From Aureimonas ureilytica DSM 18598 = NBRC 106430 (GTDB lineage: Bacteria; Pseudomonadota; Alphaproteobacteria; Rhizobiales; Rhizobiaceae), in the NCBI RefSeq assembly GCF_000382705.1, contig NZ_ARQE01000018.1:1-38120 (forward strand): a DNA stretch of 38,120 nucleotides, read 5' to 3'. The stretch's first letter is position 1; every line of letters starts with the position of its first letter. The position numbers were made by a program, and so were the translations under genes. The notes under the pieces are model-generated. The model was not told the origin of the DNA and did not search any database. It worked only from the letters and a program-made list of their open reading frames with translations. Below, piece after piece: positions 23,101 to 32,049 of the stretch.

Positions 23101-26097
23101 GCGTCAGCGCTGACAAACATGATGGAGGCGGCGCCGAGCGCGGTCCGTTCTGCGCTGACGATCAATTCGGGCTTTCGCTCGGTTGCTCGTCAGGCCGAAC
23201 TCTTCGACGCGGCGCTGAAGAAATACGGATCGGTGGAGGCAGCCCGCAAGTGGGTCGCGCCTCCGGGCAACTCGCAGCACAACAAAGGCATGGCCGCCGA
23301 TCTCGGCTACGGCAATGTCTCAGCGCGCCAGTGGGTCCATGCGAACGCCGGCAAGTACGGCCTCGCGTTTCCGCTCTCCAATGAGAACTGGCATATCGAG
23401 CTTGCCGGTGCTCGTGGGGGGCGGGGCGCTGCCTCGGTCATCTCCGATCAACGCGTGGTGGCGAAGGGCGTCGAGCAAGGCCTTAAGGAAGTCGTTCGGA
23501 CGCAGACGCCGGAAAGCTATTCGGGCGGCAAGTTCGATGCGGGGACGCCGAGCAATCCAAGCGCCGGGCGTCAGCTTTCGGGCGGCCAGCAAGCGTTTCT
23601 GGGCCTCGGCGGTCTGATCGGGGCGTTCTCGAACGGCTATCAGAGCGCGTCTCCGATCGGCGGCGCGCTCAACGGCGCGATGGGTGGTTTCGAGATCGGT
23701 TCGTCCCTGTCGTTCCTCGGCGCTGCCGGTGGACCGATCGGGGCCGGGATCGGGGCCGTCGCCGGCATCCTCGGCGGCCTTCTCGGCAAGCGGAAGCAAA
23801 AGAAGCAAGAGGAAGCGGAAGCCCGGCGCCAGTGGGAGGGGATGCAGCCACAGTACGAGGCGTATCGCCGCTATCTGTCGGGCGAAGAGTCCGGCAACAT
23901 ACGCACCGACTTCCAGAACATCCAGTCGCAGTTCAACCAGTTCAACGCCGCCTCGAACAAGGCCAAGAACGGCGATCTGGTTGAAACCGCTCGGAGCTTC
24001 TACGCCTACGTCCAGAAGCAGCTTTCGGACTTCCGCGAGGCGTCCGAGGGCATGGCCGCCGATCTCATGGCCGGGGCGGGGATGGATGGTCCGTTCTCCA
24101 AGGGCAAGGCCGCCATCAAGCAGCTCCAAAAGCAGCTTCTCGGCTACCTCGACGATGTGGAGATCGCCTACTTCAAGGCCGACAACGGCCTGCAAGGTGG
24201 GGCGCCGTTCGCCGCGGCCGAGATCGAATGGAAGGAGCAACGGGACCGCGCCGTCGCCATCGCCCGCAAGGGCGCGCAGGATCAAGCGCTTTCCGTGCTC
24301 AATCCGGCGAAGGAGCTATCGGCGGTCGAAAGCAATCTCCGTTCGCTGGAAGGGGCGGCGCAACAGCTTCAGACGACGTTGCCCAAGCTCGGGCTCGGCG
24401 TCGAAGAAACGGCCAAGCGGGTGGCGGACGACTTCGCCGCCGGCAAGGCCGTGATGCGCGGCGACTTCGAGAAGTCGATGGGCGATCGGCTGCTCGATCT
24501 CCAGGGCAAGGGGTATCTGACGGACGCCCGCGAGATGATCGCGGAGTTCGCCGGGCTCCAGAAGGATGCCGCGCTCCTCGGGGCCGACACGTCCGGTTTT
24601 GCCGAGACCTTCCGCCTGTCCGCACAGGACATCGTGAACGGGGCCGAGCTGACCGGCGACGCCTTCAAAGAGCTTGTCCAGCGCTTCCCCGAGCTGGCGG
24701 CGGTGGTGAAGGAGTTCTCGGCCGACACGGTGACGGCTTCGGCGTCTGAGATCGCGAGTGCGGTCAAGGGCTACGAGGAACGGCTGTTCGCGGCGCAGAA
24801 CGCCGGCAACGATCTCGCCCTTCTGGAGCGTCGGCTTGCGCAGGAGCGCGTGGAGGCGGCGAAGTTCGGGGCGGATGCGCTCAAGGCCTTCGACCGCACG
24901 GCGGCGGCCGAGCGCGCGGCGGCGGCTCTCGCCGCTGCCCGCACGGGTCTCGATCGCGCCTATGAAGTCGAGACGGGTCGTCTCAACGATCTGATCTCGG
25001 CCCGGCAGGACGAAATCTCCGAGCTGGAAAGCGCGACCGGCAGCTTGAAGACCTTCGCGGATGGCATTGCGCAGTTCCGCAAGTCCATCCTCGTGGACGA
25101 CAGCCTGTCCACGCTCGACCCGGCCGCAAGGCTGGCCGAGGCGCGTCGGCAGTTCCTCGACCTCTCGGCCAAGGCGCAGGCCGGCGACGAAGAGGCTCGC
25201 TCCCAGCTCACGGGAGCGGGTCAGGAGTATCTGACGGAGGCGCGCGACTTCTACGCCTCCAGCCAGGGCTACTACGATGCCTTTGACGAGGTTCGCAGGA
25301 CCCTCGATCAGAGCGAAGGATGGGCGCGCTCGCAGCTCTCGTCTTCGGAAAGCCAGCTCGCGGCCCTCAAAAGCCAGATCAAGGTGGCCGAAGACACGCT
25401 GGAGACCAACCGCAAACAGTATGAAGCCCTGATCGGCTTGAACGAGGGCGTCAAATCCCTCGCCGAGGCGATGAAGGCGTTTGCGGCAGCGGCGTCGGCA
25501 GCTCGTGACGCGGGGATCACGGTTCCCGGCACCGCTGGAACCGGAGGCGGCGGCGGATCGGGGAAGGTCTGGGGCGACGGTAGCGCCGCCTCCTACCTTG
25601 CCAAGAACGCCGACGTGGCGGCGGCGATCCGCAATGGCGAGACCTTCGGTCTCCCGGCCGGTCTGTCGCCGGAAGCCTATGCCTCGGCTCACTATGGCCT
25701 TCACGGCCAGAGCGAGGGGCGGGGGTTCTCGGCCGGTGGATACACGGGCGGATCGTCCACGACGGAAGTGCGTGGGCCGGTTCACGGGAAGGAGTTCGTG
25801 TTCGATGCGGGCGCCACTCGCGCGATCGGCCCGTCCAATCTGGAAGCGATCCGGCAAACCCGCCGCCTGCCTGCCCTTGTCGCGGACCCTTATCCGCGCG
25901 GGGAGCTGCCGAGCCGCGCGAGCGGGGAAAGCAGCATGGCGGCGGAAATCCGCTCCCTGAAAACGACCGTCGAAAAGCTCGGCGATCAACTCGCCATGGT
26001 TCTGCATGGCGAGGGCGAGGAAACGCGGGCAGTTCTCCGCAAGGGGAACCGCACCGCCAAGCAAACGCGAGACGCGCTCGAACTCGACGCGGCCTAA
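20188..26097 (+). CDS. Tape measure protein with M15 peptidase domain
   Basis: A 1969-residue protein from the ATG at 20188 (GGAGGGG upstream). Most of it is long charged alpha-helix and coiled coil, with hydrophobic segments at about 279-320 and 1165-1205 that could enter membranes at DNA ejection. Residues about 985-1075 are a D-Ala-D-Ala carboxypeptidase-like (VanY/M15) domain: GFRS at 995-998, zinc ligands H1031 and D1038 in SQHNKGMAAD, and W1068-HIE with H1069. This would open peptidoglycan during ejection. A YLAKNADVAAA...HYGLHGQSEGR motif (about 1802-1848) and a lambda-like C-terminal GGYTG...HGKEFVF segment follow. It sets tail length. Confidence 0.92.
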   Translation: MAARAEQRVEELVIRGRTEGLTQAEADLRSLAQAHGLATSAGEKASKALEHVGRSMRDPIAAIEQTNKRLVGSAQAFNRFEAELRKVNRAALDSRANLSELARTQEDLAREFGRSAGFKISTNADMSGLHKIIAGQKELSAETRIAVREWFENTAAMEAANLRATKLRAGFEDLKAAQDRLSAGIAEANELRASGAFTDDDVTRRTRQLNDEFTEQSKRLGVANDNLKLTQGQMQGLGYQINDVGTMLAMGASPFQIIASQAGQVVQVLQEGGGIKSSLAAIGLATINAGKTVVGALGPIGLGFAAITTAAGIFALATRKKIPDATETLKKHDEVLSAISDRYEGLADRVKQLGDASASSLGVQAGAVGRDLQTIIGEQRKALERAFVGGGKYTGTSLYGTDDTSAIPSLPQFGPIGKQLDAFRAKLRDGGGDVIALRKELAETYAAAGKDDPIRKAIEAFFQFSSAMADSQKAIDANREAIRALNPEIQRMSQNALAFRDAMGVLDGLGPSAETTADKIKNAFDEATATARTYGQVVGAANAANAATAEAARPSVEALADAQNRLANSKLSPDQRTLAEIRQRADVEIAALEKTVGLEAVIENRRKQRDAELEAASIEIQRREKARRDGYELDLKAINDRTAAQKANTAAERAYIDALAAGEGETEAARRREEARTLSMTQSRGQLAESQRQQGEATARQIEQAQLEYDLVGKSAGEVARLQAEFQLLAQAKDAARSAGFDADTVTLTDKMREQAAELGRLTEATQRLNFERDLLFDRQQAFRSPEDQRIADQLRSIGVEFDSAQGKVYAGQLRVNERLHEANDALYEMRDAGREAFVDLANSIGSSKNALDGLLRVAGDLFGKFASSGWGKLFDGLTGKTSSGSSGGLLSFLSSLPSLTGGGTRAGSSSGSSLAGAPALSFVPVPTPAMRQASAKLAEGVTQSVSTNLLSSLLRSGQNKSHIAGLNSQFASALTNMMEAAPSAVRSALTINSGFRSVARQAELFDAALKKYGSVEAARKWVAPPGNSQHNKGMAADLGYGNVSARQWVHANAGKYGLAFPLSNENWHIELAGARGGRGAASVISDQRVVAKGVEQGLKEVVRTQTPESYSGGKFDAGTPSNPSAGRQLSGGQQAFLGLGGLIGAFSNGYQSASPIGGALNGAMGGFEIGSSLSFLGAAGGPIGAGIGAVAGILGGLLGKRKQKKQEEAEARRQWEGMQPQYEAYRRYLSGEESGNIRTDFQNIQSQFNQFNAASNKAKNGDLVETARSFYAYVQKQLSDFREASEGMAADLMAGAGMDGPFSKGKAAIKQLQKQLLGYLDDVEIAYFKADNGLQGGAPFAAAEIEWKEQRDRAVAIARKGAQDQALSVLNPAKELSAVESNLRSLEGAAQQLQTTLPKLGLGVEETAKRVADDFAAGKAVMRGDFEKSMGDRLLDLQGKGYLTDAREMIAEFAGLQKDAALLGADTSGFAETFRLSAQDIVNGAELTGDAFKELVQRFPELAAVVKEFSADTVTASASEIASAVKGYEERLFAAQNAGNDLALLERRLAQERVEAAKFGADALKAFDRTAAAERAAAALAAARTGLDRAYEVETGRLNDLISARQDEISELESATGSLKTFADGIAQFRKSILVDDSLSTLDPAARLAEARRQFLDLSAKAQAGDEEARSQLTGAGQEYLTEARDFYASSQGYYDAFDEVRRTLDQSEGWARSQLSSSESQLAALKSQIKVAEDTLETNRKQYEALIGLNEGVKSLAEAMKAFAAAASAARDAGITVPGTAGTGGGGGSGKVWGDGSAASYLAKNADVAAAIRNGETFGLPAGLSPEAYASAHYGLHGQSEGRGFSAGGYTGGSSTTEVRGPVHGKEFVFDAGATRAIGPSNLEAIRQTRRLPALVADPYPRGELPSRASGESSMAAEIRSLKTTVEKLGDQLAMVLHGEGEETRAVLRKGNRTAKQTRDALELDAA

Positions 26098-26105
26098 GGA
26101 ACCCC

Positions 26106-27683
26106 ATGCCCTTTCTGATGGAAGTCACGGGACGCCACCGCGTCACGAAGGCCTTGCGCGTCTTTCGCTTCACCGATGTTGCCGGGGGCTATCGCACAGC
26201 CCCCGGCGACGATCCGGCCAACGTCTACTTCGACCCCTTCATCACCCAGCCGGGGAACTACCGCCGCAACCTGTTTGGGACCGGCGGACGGACCACGGGG
26301 GCGTCTGAGGTCGATCGCGGCACGGCCGAGATCATGAACATGTCCGGCGAGCTCGACCGGATGCGTGACTACGCCTTCGACGGCTACGATCTGACGATCT
26401 CGGCCGTGAAGGATGGACGAACGCGGTTCTCTGACCGCGTTCCCTACATGCGCGGCACGATGGAGCAGATCGGCTTCGATTGGGATGCCGTGAAACTCTA
26501 TCTGCGCTCGCGGCTCGCCCTTCTCGACAAGCCGTTGCAGCCGCTCACCTATGCCGGCACCACGACGGACGCGACGAAGGTGGAGGCCGAGGGCGGCGAG
26601 GACCTGAAGGGTGCCCCGCGCGTCCTCCTCTACGGTGCGCCCCTCAACGTGCCGGCGGTCGCGCTCAACCGCTTCTCGCAGATTTATGGCGTCGGGCATC
26701 AGCTCTCGGCCGTGCTCCAGGTGCGCGACAAGGGCGCGGTCGTGGATGCGGCCGGGGCGGATTATCCGACCCTCGCGGCGCTGCGATCCGCCACGATCTC
26801 GGAAGGGCGCTGGGCGTCCTGCCTCGCGCTCGGCCTCATCCGCTTCGGCGGCAATGTCGTTCGCAGCGGACAGGTCACGGTGAACGCCGTGGAGGGCGGC
26901 GGCGCGGCGATGCGAACGGCGGGGCAGGTGGTCCGCCGCATCCTGATCGGCACCGGCTTGGTGGAGGGGGTGGACTTCCTCGCCTCCGACATCGCGGCTC
27001 TCGACGCCGAGGCGCCCTATGAGGTCGGCTATTGGCCGGGCACGAACCGCGTCACGACGCTCAATGCCGTGACGCTGATCCTTGCCAGCGTCGGCGCGTC
27101 GATCGCGCCCGATCGCCTCGGCCTCTTCCGCATCGTGCGGTTCCGGGCGCCGAGCGGCCAGCCCGCCCGCGTCTTCCGGCGCAGCGATCTGGTGGAGGAT
27201 GACGGCCCTGGCCTCCAGCGCCAGCCGACCGGCGACGATGGGCGCGGGGTGCCTGCCAAGAACATCATCGTTCGGCATTCGCTGAACCATGCCGTGGTCA
27301 CGCGCGACAGCCTGTCCGGCACGGCGCTCCAGACCGATCCGACCTTCGTGGCCTTCGTCACCGAGGAATGGCGGCAGGAGAACCAAGCCTCGGCCGACAT
27401 TGCGGAGATCCACAAGAACGCGCCGGAAATGACCTTCGACACGATGTTGGTGACAGTGGCCGGGGCCAAAGCGATGGCCGCTTGGTGGGCCGGGCTCTAC
27501 TCGACCTATCGGGATCGGCTGACGGTGAAGGTGCGCCCCAGCCGCGCGGCCGGGGTCGATCTCAGTTCCGTGGTCGCGCTCGATGTCGGCCGCTTCGGGC
27601 TGGTCGCGGCTCGGCCGCTGGTCGTCGCCGGCATCCTCGAAAATCTGGAAGAGAACATGACGACTTTGGACGTGTGGGGGTGA
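26106..27683 (+). CDS. Tail tip/hub structural protein
   Basis: A 525-residue protein following the tape measure with AAGGAA before the ATG. It is beta-rich throughout, with short motifs such as MNMSGELDRMRDYAFDGYDL and LYGAPLNVPAVALNRF, and it ends in a compact domain containing VVALDVGRFGLVAARPLVV. Position, length and the lack of catalytic motifs fit a distal tail or tail-hub protein. I do not recognise a named family, so the exact role within the tip is open. Confidence 0.65.
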   Translation: MPFLMEVTGRHRVTKALRVFRFTDVAGGYRTAPGDDPANVYFDPFITQPGNYRRNLFGTGGRTTGASEVDRGTAEIMNMSGELDRMRDYAFDGYDLTISAVKDGRTRFSDRVPYMRGTMEQIGFDWDAVKLYLRSRLALLDKPLQPLTYAGTTTDATKVEAEGGEDLKGAPRVLLYGAPLNVPAVALNRFSQIYGVGHQLSAVLQVRDKGAVVDAAGADYPTLAALRSATISEGRWASCLALGLIRFGGNVVRSGQVTVNAVEGGGAAMRTAGQVVRRILIGTGLVEGVDFLASDIAALDAEAPYEVGYWPGTNRVTTLNAVTLILASVGASIAPDRLGLFRIVRFRAPSGQPARVFRRSDLVEDDGPGLQRQPTGDDGRGVPAKNIIVRHSLNHAVVTRDSLSGTALQTDPTFVAFVTEEWRQENQASADIAEIHKNAPEMTFDTMLVTVAGAKAMAAWWAGLYSTYRDRLTVKVRPSRAAGVDLSSVVALDVGRFGLVAARPLVVAGILENLEENMTTLDVWG

Positions 27684-27684
27684 C

Positions 27685-28566
27685 ATGGCGCGAAACGATC
27701 CGTCCCGCCTGAAAATCCTTTTCCCGAACTACGTGCCGGGTGCGCAGCTCACGGGCGGACAATGGGCGGCGGGCGATCTCTCGCTCGATGCCCTGAAAGA
27801 TCTCGACGCTGGGCGCGTGGCGCGGACGCAAGGCGTCGATCCGAGCGGGACCGTTCTGGACATCACGTTCGACCGGCTGCGCACGATCGGCGGCCTCGCC
27901 GTGCTCAACCACAATCTGTCCGTGGCGGCGAAGATGGTCCTTCAGGGCTTCCGCGACGAAGCTCGGCGCGATCCCGTTTACAACGGCGAGGGCAGGGCCG
28001 TGGAGGTCTATCCCGTCGCCTACAGCCGGGGGCAAATCCGCTTCGGCGAAACCAACTGGTGGAGCCGTAAGCCGCTCGCCGAAAACCTCGACCGAGTGCG
28101 AACGCTCGCGCTTCTGATCCTGCCGGCGCAGATACGGGCGCGCTACTGGCGCCTGCGGTTTGTCGATCCGACCAACGCGGCCGGGTTCCTCGACATCGGC
28201 AAGGTGTATCTCGGGTCGCTGTTCGACCCGCCACACAACTATGCCTATGGCGCGACGCTCACGACCATGGACGAAAGCCGCATGTCGCAGGCTCTCAGCG
28301 GCTTCCGCGACTATGACCGGCGCGGCAAGCGCCGCCGGATCGCCGTCACCTTCCAGAACATGAAGGAACGGGCCGAGTTCTCGCGCTGGTTCGATCTTCT
28401 GGCAGATGCCGGGATCACCGAAGAGATGATCGTGATCCGCAACCCGGCCGACACGATCAACCTCCACCGCACCACGATCTGCGCGACGCTGCGCGAGGCG
28501 TCGGCGCTGGAGCAATCCGTCTACCTGCGCATGGGCGTGGGGCTCGTATTCGAAGAGGCGCTTTGA
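27685..28566 (+). CDS. Tail tip protein
   Basis: A 293-residue beta-rich protein one base after the previous stop. It carries jelly-roll-like segments (RYWRLRFVDPTNAAGFLDIG, KVYLGSLFDPPHNYAYG) of the kind that bind sugars or neighbouring tail proteins, and a late helix EFSRWFDLLADAGITEEM. Placed between the hub and the receptor-binding protein, it is probably a distal tail component. Its stop overlaps the next ATG (TGATG). Confidence 0.62.
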   Translation: MARNDPSRLKILFPNYVPGAQLTGGQWAAGDLSLDALKDLDAGRVARTQGVDPSGTVLDITFDRLRTIGGLAVLNHNLSVAAKMVLQGFRDEARRDPVYNGEGRAVEVYPVAYSRGQIRFGETNWWSRKPLAENLDRVRTLALLILPAQIRARYWRLRFVDPTNAAGFLDIGKVYLGSLFDPPHNYAYGATLTTMDESRMSQALSGFRDYDRRGKRRRIAVTFQNMKERAEFSRWFDLLADAGITEEMIVIRNPADTINLHRTTICATLREASALEQSVYLRMGVGLVFEEAL

Positions 28567-30914
28567 TGGCTGACACCGACTGGACGAACGAAGAGCTGGC
28601 CTCTCTCGACCGCATTCCGCGCTATAACATCCTCGACCCGGCCAATGGCGGCGACGCCTACAGCTTCGGCGGCGACGGGTATCTGGATAATCAGATGCGC
28701 CAGACGGTGGATGCGCTGATCGTCGCCCGTGGCGCGCGGCGCATGGCGCTTTCCGCCAGCTCGGCCGCGATCCTGGCCGCGCAGGAAGCGGCGAGCGCCA
28801 AGGCCGAGCGCATGGCCGCGCAGAATGCCGCGACGAACGCCTATAACTCGGCGCAGGACTCGGCGGCCAAGGTTGCGCTGGCTGCTGCTGAGGTGGACAA
28901 GGCGAAAGCGGAGGTCGTCAACGCCAAGGCAGAGGTAGGGAGGGCAAAGGTCGAGGCTGATCGGGCAGGCGCCTATGCTTCGGGCCTCAACCTCCCGGCC
29001 GTCACGGCTGAGATGGCAGGCCGCTTTCTGCGGGTGAACGCGGCCGGAACCGCTTACGAACTGGGGTTGATCACGGTAGCGACCGCCGCCGAAATCAACA
29101 GCGGCACAGGCCTGGGCTTCGCCAACGCCCAAACGCTCGGGCCTATCCTCCAAGGGATCAAAGACACGACGACTGCGGCGGCGGGCAAGGTCTCGCCGAT
29201 CGGAAGCTACATTCTCTGGCCGCAGTATGCGAAGACCTCGCCGGGAGAAAATTGGGTTGAAGCGAAAGGTCAGATCGTCTCGCTTGCGAGCTATCCCGAC
29301 CTTCCGAACGTTCTGCCCGCCTACCCCAAGGGGTTTGGCACGGCGTTCCCAGAGGGTCAGTCGTCGCAGATCGGCAGCGGCAACAACAGCGCGAATGTCG
29401 GCTTGGTCGTAGATGGCGACAGGTGGGTGAACCTAATCTATGGCTCAGTCACAGCTCAGGACATCGGCTCGCCCGCATTTTACGGTTCCGCTAACATCAA
29501 TGCCCGAAGTATGACGGAGGGAATGGGTATTCTGCGACCCATAATGCGGAACAAAGAGGTTATCTACTTCCAGTCAAGCAAGGACTTCATCACTCATCTC
29601 GACACGACGAGCGCGGCGACGATCAACGCTGGCGAGAAAACGTCAAACATTATCAGCTTAGAACCGAACGCAGCGAAAAGAACCGGGGGTGGGTTCTACA
29701 AGCTCGCCAACGGAACGATCTTGGCTATCGTGTCCGTGTCCGCGAGCTACGGCTATAAGCGCGTATTCCGCCTGAGGCCTACGTCGGCGTTCAATCAGTG
29801 GGAGGCCTTCGATACGCCGAACACTGGTGGCCTGAACAATCCCAGTTCGGCCGACATCATGCTCTCTTGGCAGATCAAGAGCGGAGCCGTCTTCATCGCT
29901 GCACGCCTCAACGGGAGTACGGGGGGGATCGGCATCCTGCGGACTATCGACGGGCTGTCTTGGAGTCCCCTAGGAAGCTTTAACTTTCATTCGGGGGCTG
30001 GTGGCGGGGCAACCGACGTTGTTGTCAATCAAGAAAGGCTTTGGAGGCAGGGGCAGGGCCGCCGACCCGTCAACGTCATCGAAGAGTCTGCGGACGGTAG
30101 ATATATCGTCCTCTCGCTCTACTACGGGTTCCTCGTCAGTCGTGACTTCGGCGCCTCGTGGAGCTACGTCACTGCGCCCAACCTTCTCGGATACGGAACC
30201 ACCTATTACGGAGCGGGCGGAAACGATAACGACGTTTCGCATGTCGCTTTTCGGTGGAGCAAGCTGAAGAACTGCTTCTATTTCGTGTCCGTAGTGGACA
30301 GACGGGCAAACGGAAATCAGGGGGCGACTCAGGCCAAATACATGGCCGTCTGGACAACCACTGATCTCACGACATTCACCAAGGTCTCGGAGAACCCAAT
30401 CGGTCTCTCGACCAATTTCGCCTTGGAGACGGCGGCCTGCGCCATCACCAACTCGATCGTCTACTTCCTCTTCAAGATCAGCGCTACCGGCACTTTCGCG
30501 GTAACGCTCAACACGACCACTGGGGAGTTCAAGAGTCAGAACGATCTGAGTTCGTACAAGGTCAACGCCTACCTAGAAGGCATCAGCGACGACTTCGTCG
30601 TGATGGAGATCGTCAACAGCGGAAATAGTTTCGGCATCCTCTGGATTCCGACCGACGACACTCTGCCAGCCGCGACTATCAACGTCAATCACACGTCTTA
30701 TGGTTTTCACGACTTCGGCGCGACCGCTACGGGTTCTCATTGTGGGGCTTCGTCGTACTACAGCGGGCAAGGTCTCTATTACACCTACTTCGCCGCGACC
30801 TGGGCATACAATCCTGTGACTGAACGGCGTATGCCGAATGTGAACGCAGGCGCGATATCCGAAACAATGCGCTCCACGGCGATGCCGCCACGCGTCTACA
30901 TGAGGGCGAAGTAA
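28566..30914 (+). CDS. Receptor-binding tail fibre with propeller-like C-terminus
   Basis: A 782-residue protein. Residues about 58-140 are an Ala/Lys/Glu-rich coiled coil, the trimeric stalk. A short collar-like segment (SYILWPQYAKTSPGENWVEAKGQ) follows at about 213-240. Residues about 275-780 are beta-rich with Asp-box-like motifs, SRDFGASW (525-532) and TIDGLSW (460-466), which suggests a sialidase/BNR-type beta-propeller. No full set of sialidase catalytic residues is evident, so binding is more likely than hydrolysis. The DNA from about 29,400 to 30,900 is visibly less GC-rich than its neighbours, a sign of exchange of the host-range domain. Confidence 0.82.
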   Translation: MADTDWTNEELASLDRIPRYNILDPANGGDAYSFGGDGYLDNQMRQTVDALIVARGARRMALSASSAAILAAQEAASAKAERMAAQNAATNAYNSAQDSAAKVALAAAEVDKAKAEVVNAKAEVGRAKVEADRAGAYASGLNLPAVTAEMAGRFLRVNAAGTAYELGLITVATAAEINSGTGLGFANAQTLGPILQGIKDTTTAAAGKVSPIGSYILWPQYAKTSPGENWVEAKGQIVSLASYPDLPNVLPAYPKGFGTAFPEGQSSQIGSGNNSANVGLVVDGDRWVNLIYGSVTAQDIGSPAFYGSANINARSMTEGMGILRPIMRNKEVIYFQSSKDFITHLDTTSAATINAGEKTSNIISLEPNAAKRTGGGFYKLANGTILAIVSVSASYGYKRVFRLRPTSAFNQWEAFDTPNTGGLNNPSSADIMLSWQIKSGAVFIAARLNGSTGGIGILRTIDGLSWSPLGSFNFHSGAGGGATDVVVNQERLWRQGQGRRPVNVIEESADGRYIVLSLYYGFLVSRDFGASWSYVTAPNLLGYGTTYYGAGGNDNDVSHVAFRWSKLKNCFYFVSVVDRRANGNQGATQAKYMAVWTTTDLTTFTKVSENPIGLSTNFALETAACAITNSIVYFLFKISATGTFAVTLNTTTGEFKSQNDLSSYKVNAYLEGISDDFVVMEIVNSGNSFGILWIPTDDTLPAATINVNHTSYGFHDFGATATGSHCGASSYYSGQGLYYTYFAATWAYNPVTERRMPNVNAGAISETMRSTAMPPRVYMRAK

Positions 30915-30915
30915 C

Positions 30916-31458
30916 ATGGCCGAGGCTCACCTCACCAAAAACGGCTTCTACGTCGAGACCGTGGAAGCCGACTTCATCGAGGGCGAGGGCACGTTCACGT
31001 CCTTGCCCGAATTCGATCCCGAAACGCAGGTGCCTCGTTTCGAGGGGTTGGGTTGGATCGTCGTCCCGCTCTCAGTGCGTGACGGGTTCGAGCCCGTCGC
31101 CCCGATCATCGCCAGCGCGGCGATCGACGCCGAGCATGATCGCCGCGTCCTGGCTGGTCGCACCTTCGCGGTGGACGGGATCGGCGACGTACCCTTGGAG
31201 GGATCGGAGAAAACGCAGCTCGTGCTCCTGGCACTAAAGGACACGGCGCGCGACCTGAAGGACGCCGGCATGACCGCGCCGGCCCTCGTGTTCACCGATC
31301 GCGACGGCACGGATCGGCGCATGACGGCCGGGCAGATGATTGCGCTCGTGAACGCCGGCAAGGCTTGGGTGCAAGCGGTCCACGAGGCCAAGCGCGCGCT
31401 CAAGGCGATGGACCCGATCCCGGCCGACTTCGCCGACGATCGGCACTGGCCGTCATGA
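30916..31458 (+). CDS. Tail-fibre-associated protein, DUF4376-like
   Basis: A 180-residue protein directly after the fibre gene. The N-terminus is a small beta module (GFYVETVEADFIEGEG). The C-terminal 90 residues match the DUF4376 pattern found at the ends of fibre or fibre-assembly proteins: DAEHDRRVLAGRTFAVDGIG, then LEGSEKTQLVLLALK, then a helix before DFADDRHWPS. It may be a chaperone or a tip subunit for the fibre. ATGA overlap with the next gene. Confidence 0.68.
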   Translation: MAEAHLTKNGFYVETVEADFIEGEGTFTSLPEFDPETQVPRFEGLGWIVVPLSVRDGFEPVAPIIASAAIDAEHDRRVLAGRTFAVDGIGDVPLEGSEKTQLVLLALKDTARDLKDAGMTAPALVFTDRDGTDRRMTAGQMIALVNAGKAWVQAVHEAKRALKAMDPIPADFADDRHWPS

Positions 31459-31805
31459 GCGCCTACACGGACAGTCCGGCGCTCTTCGAGCGCCTGGACG
31501 GCATACGCTACCGGGTGCTCGTGCCCATCACCTGGGAGATCGGAAAGAAGGGGTCGGGCTGGGCCTTCACCGTCCTGGCCGGGACGGTGTTTGATGTCTC
31601 GATCCCTCGGCCGCTCTGGTGGGTGTTCTCGCCGCACGATCGCCGCTTCCTGAAGGCGGCGGCGCTCCATGACGAACTCCTGATCGCCGGTATCGATCGC
31701 GTGACCGCTGCTGGCGCCTTCAACGAAGCCTTGAAGGCCGATGGTGTCTCGGCCGCGCGGCGGCTCGCCATGACGGCGGCGGTCGCCTTCTACCGCTGGG
31801 CCTGA
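31455..31805 (+). CDS. DUF1353-like phage protein
   Basis: A 116-residue protein from the ATG at 31455 in an ATGA overlap; upstream extension is rejected. It has the DUF1353 layout: a strand, then FTVLAGTVFDVSIPRPLWWVFSP, then the helix KAAALHDELL with its conserved HDxLL. DUF1353 genes lie near lysis and tail-fibre genes in many prophages; biochemical function is unknown. Confidence 0.75.
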   Translation: MSAYTDSPALFERLDGIRYRVLVPITWEIGKKGSGWAFTVLAGTVFDVSIPRPLWWVFSPHDRRFLKAAALHDELLIAGIDRVTAAGAFNEALKADGVSAARRLAMTAAVAFYRWA

Positions 31806-31809
31806 CGCC

Positions 31810-32010
31810 TCACAGAACGTCCAGCGAGGCTCTGAGGTCTGCCAGTTCCTGAATGACGCCCGTGGGTAGGTTCCGCTGGCGGGCGGCAGCTTCCGCCTTC
31901 TGGAGCTTGTGGATGACCTCGTAGCGGTTCGGCATCTCCGCGATCAAAACGGACAGGATCAGGCGAAGGCCGTCGATCCGATCTCCAAGCTCCTCGATCT
32001 CGTCTTCCAT
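31810..32010 (-). CDS. Small coiled-coil protein on the reverse strand
   Basis: A 66-residue helical acidic protein (MEDEIEELGDRIDGLRLILS). The ATG at 32010 is preferred over 32022 because GGAGG lies 5 nt upstream of it. It faces against the late operon, between the DUF1353-like gene and the endolysin, and its transcript would run antisense into the DUF1353-like gene. It is probably expressed from the lysogen. No family recognised. Confidence 0.55.
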   Translation of the reverse strand: MEDEIEELGDRIDGLRLILSVLIAEMPNRYEVIHKLQKAEAAARQRNLPTGVIQELADLRASLDVL

Positions 32011-32049
32011 GGTGGCCTCCATCGTGGGGCGATCATCCTAATCCGACCC

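Noticed and set aside
24316-26064. A 582-codon reverse open frame opposite the tape measure 3' part
   Set aside because: Shadow frame of high-GC coding DNA; no start signal.
26094-27686. A 530-codon reverse open frame opposite the tail hub gene
   Set aside because: Histidine/arginine-rich shadow; the forward frame has a ribosome site and fits the tail gene order.
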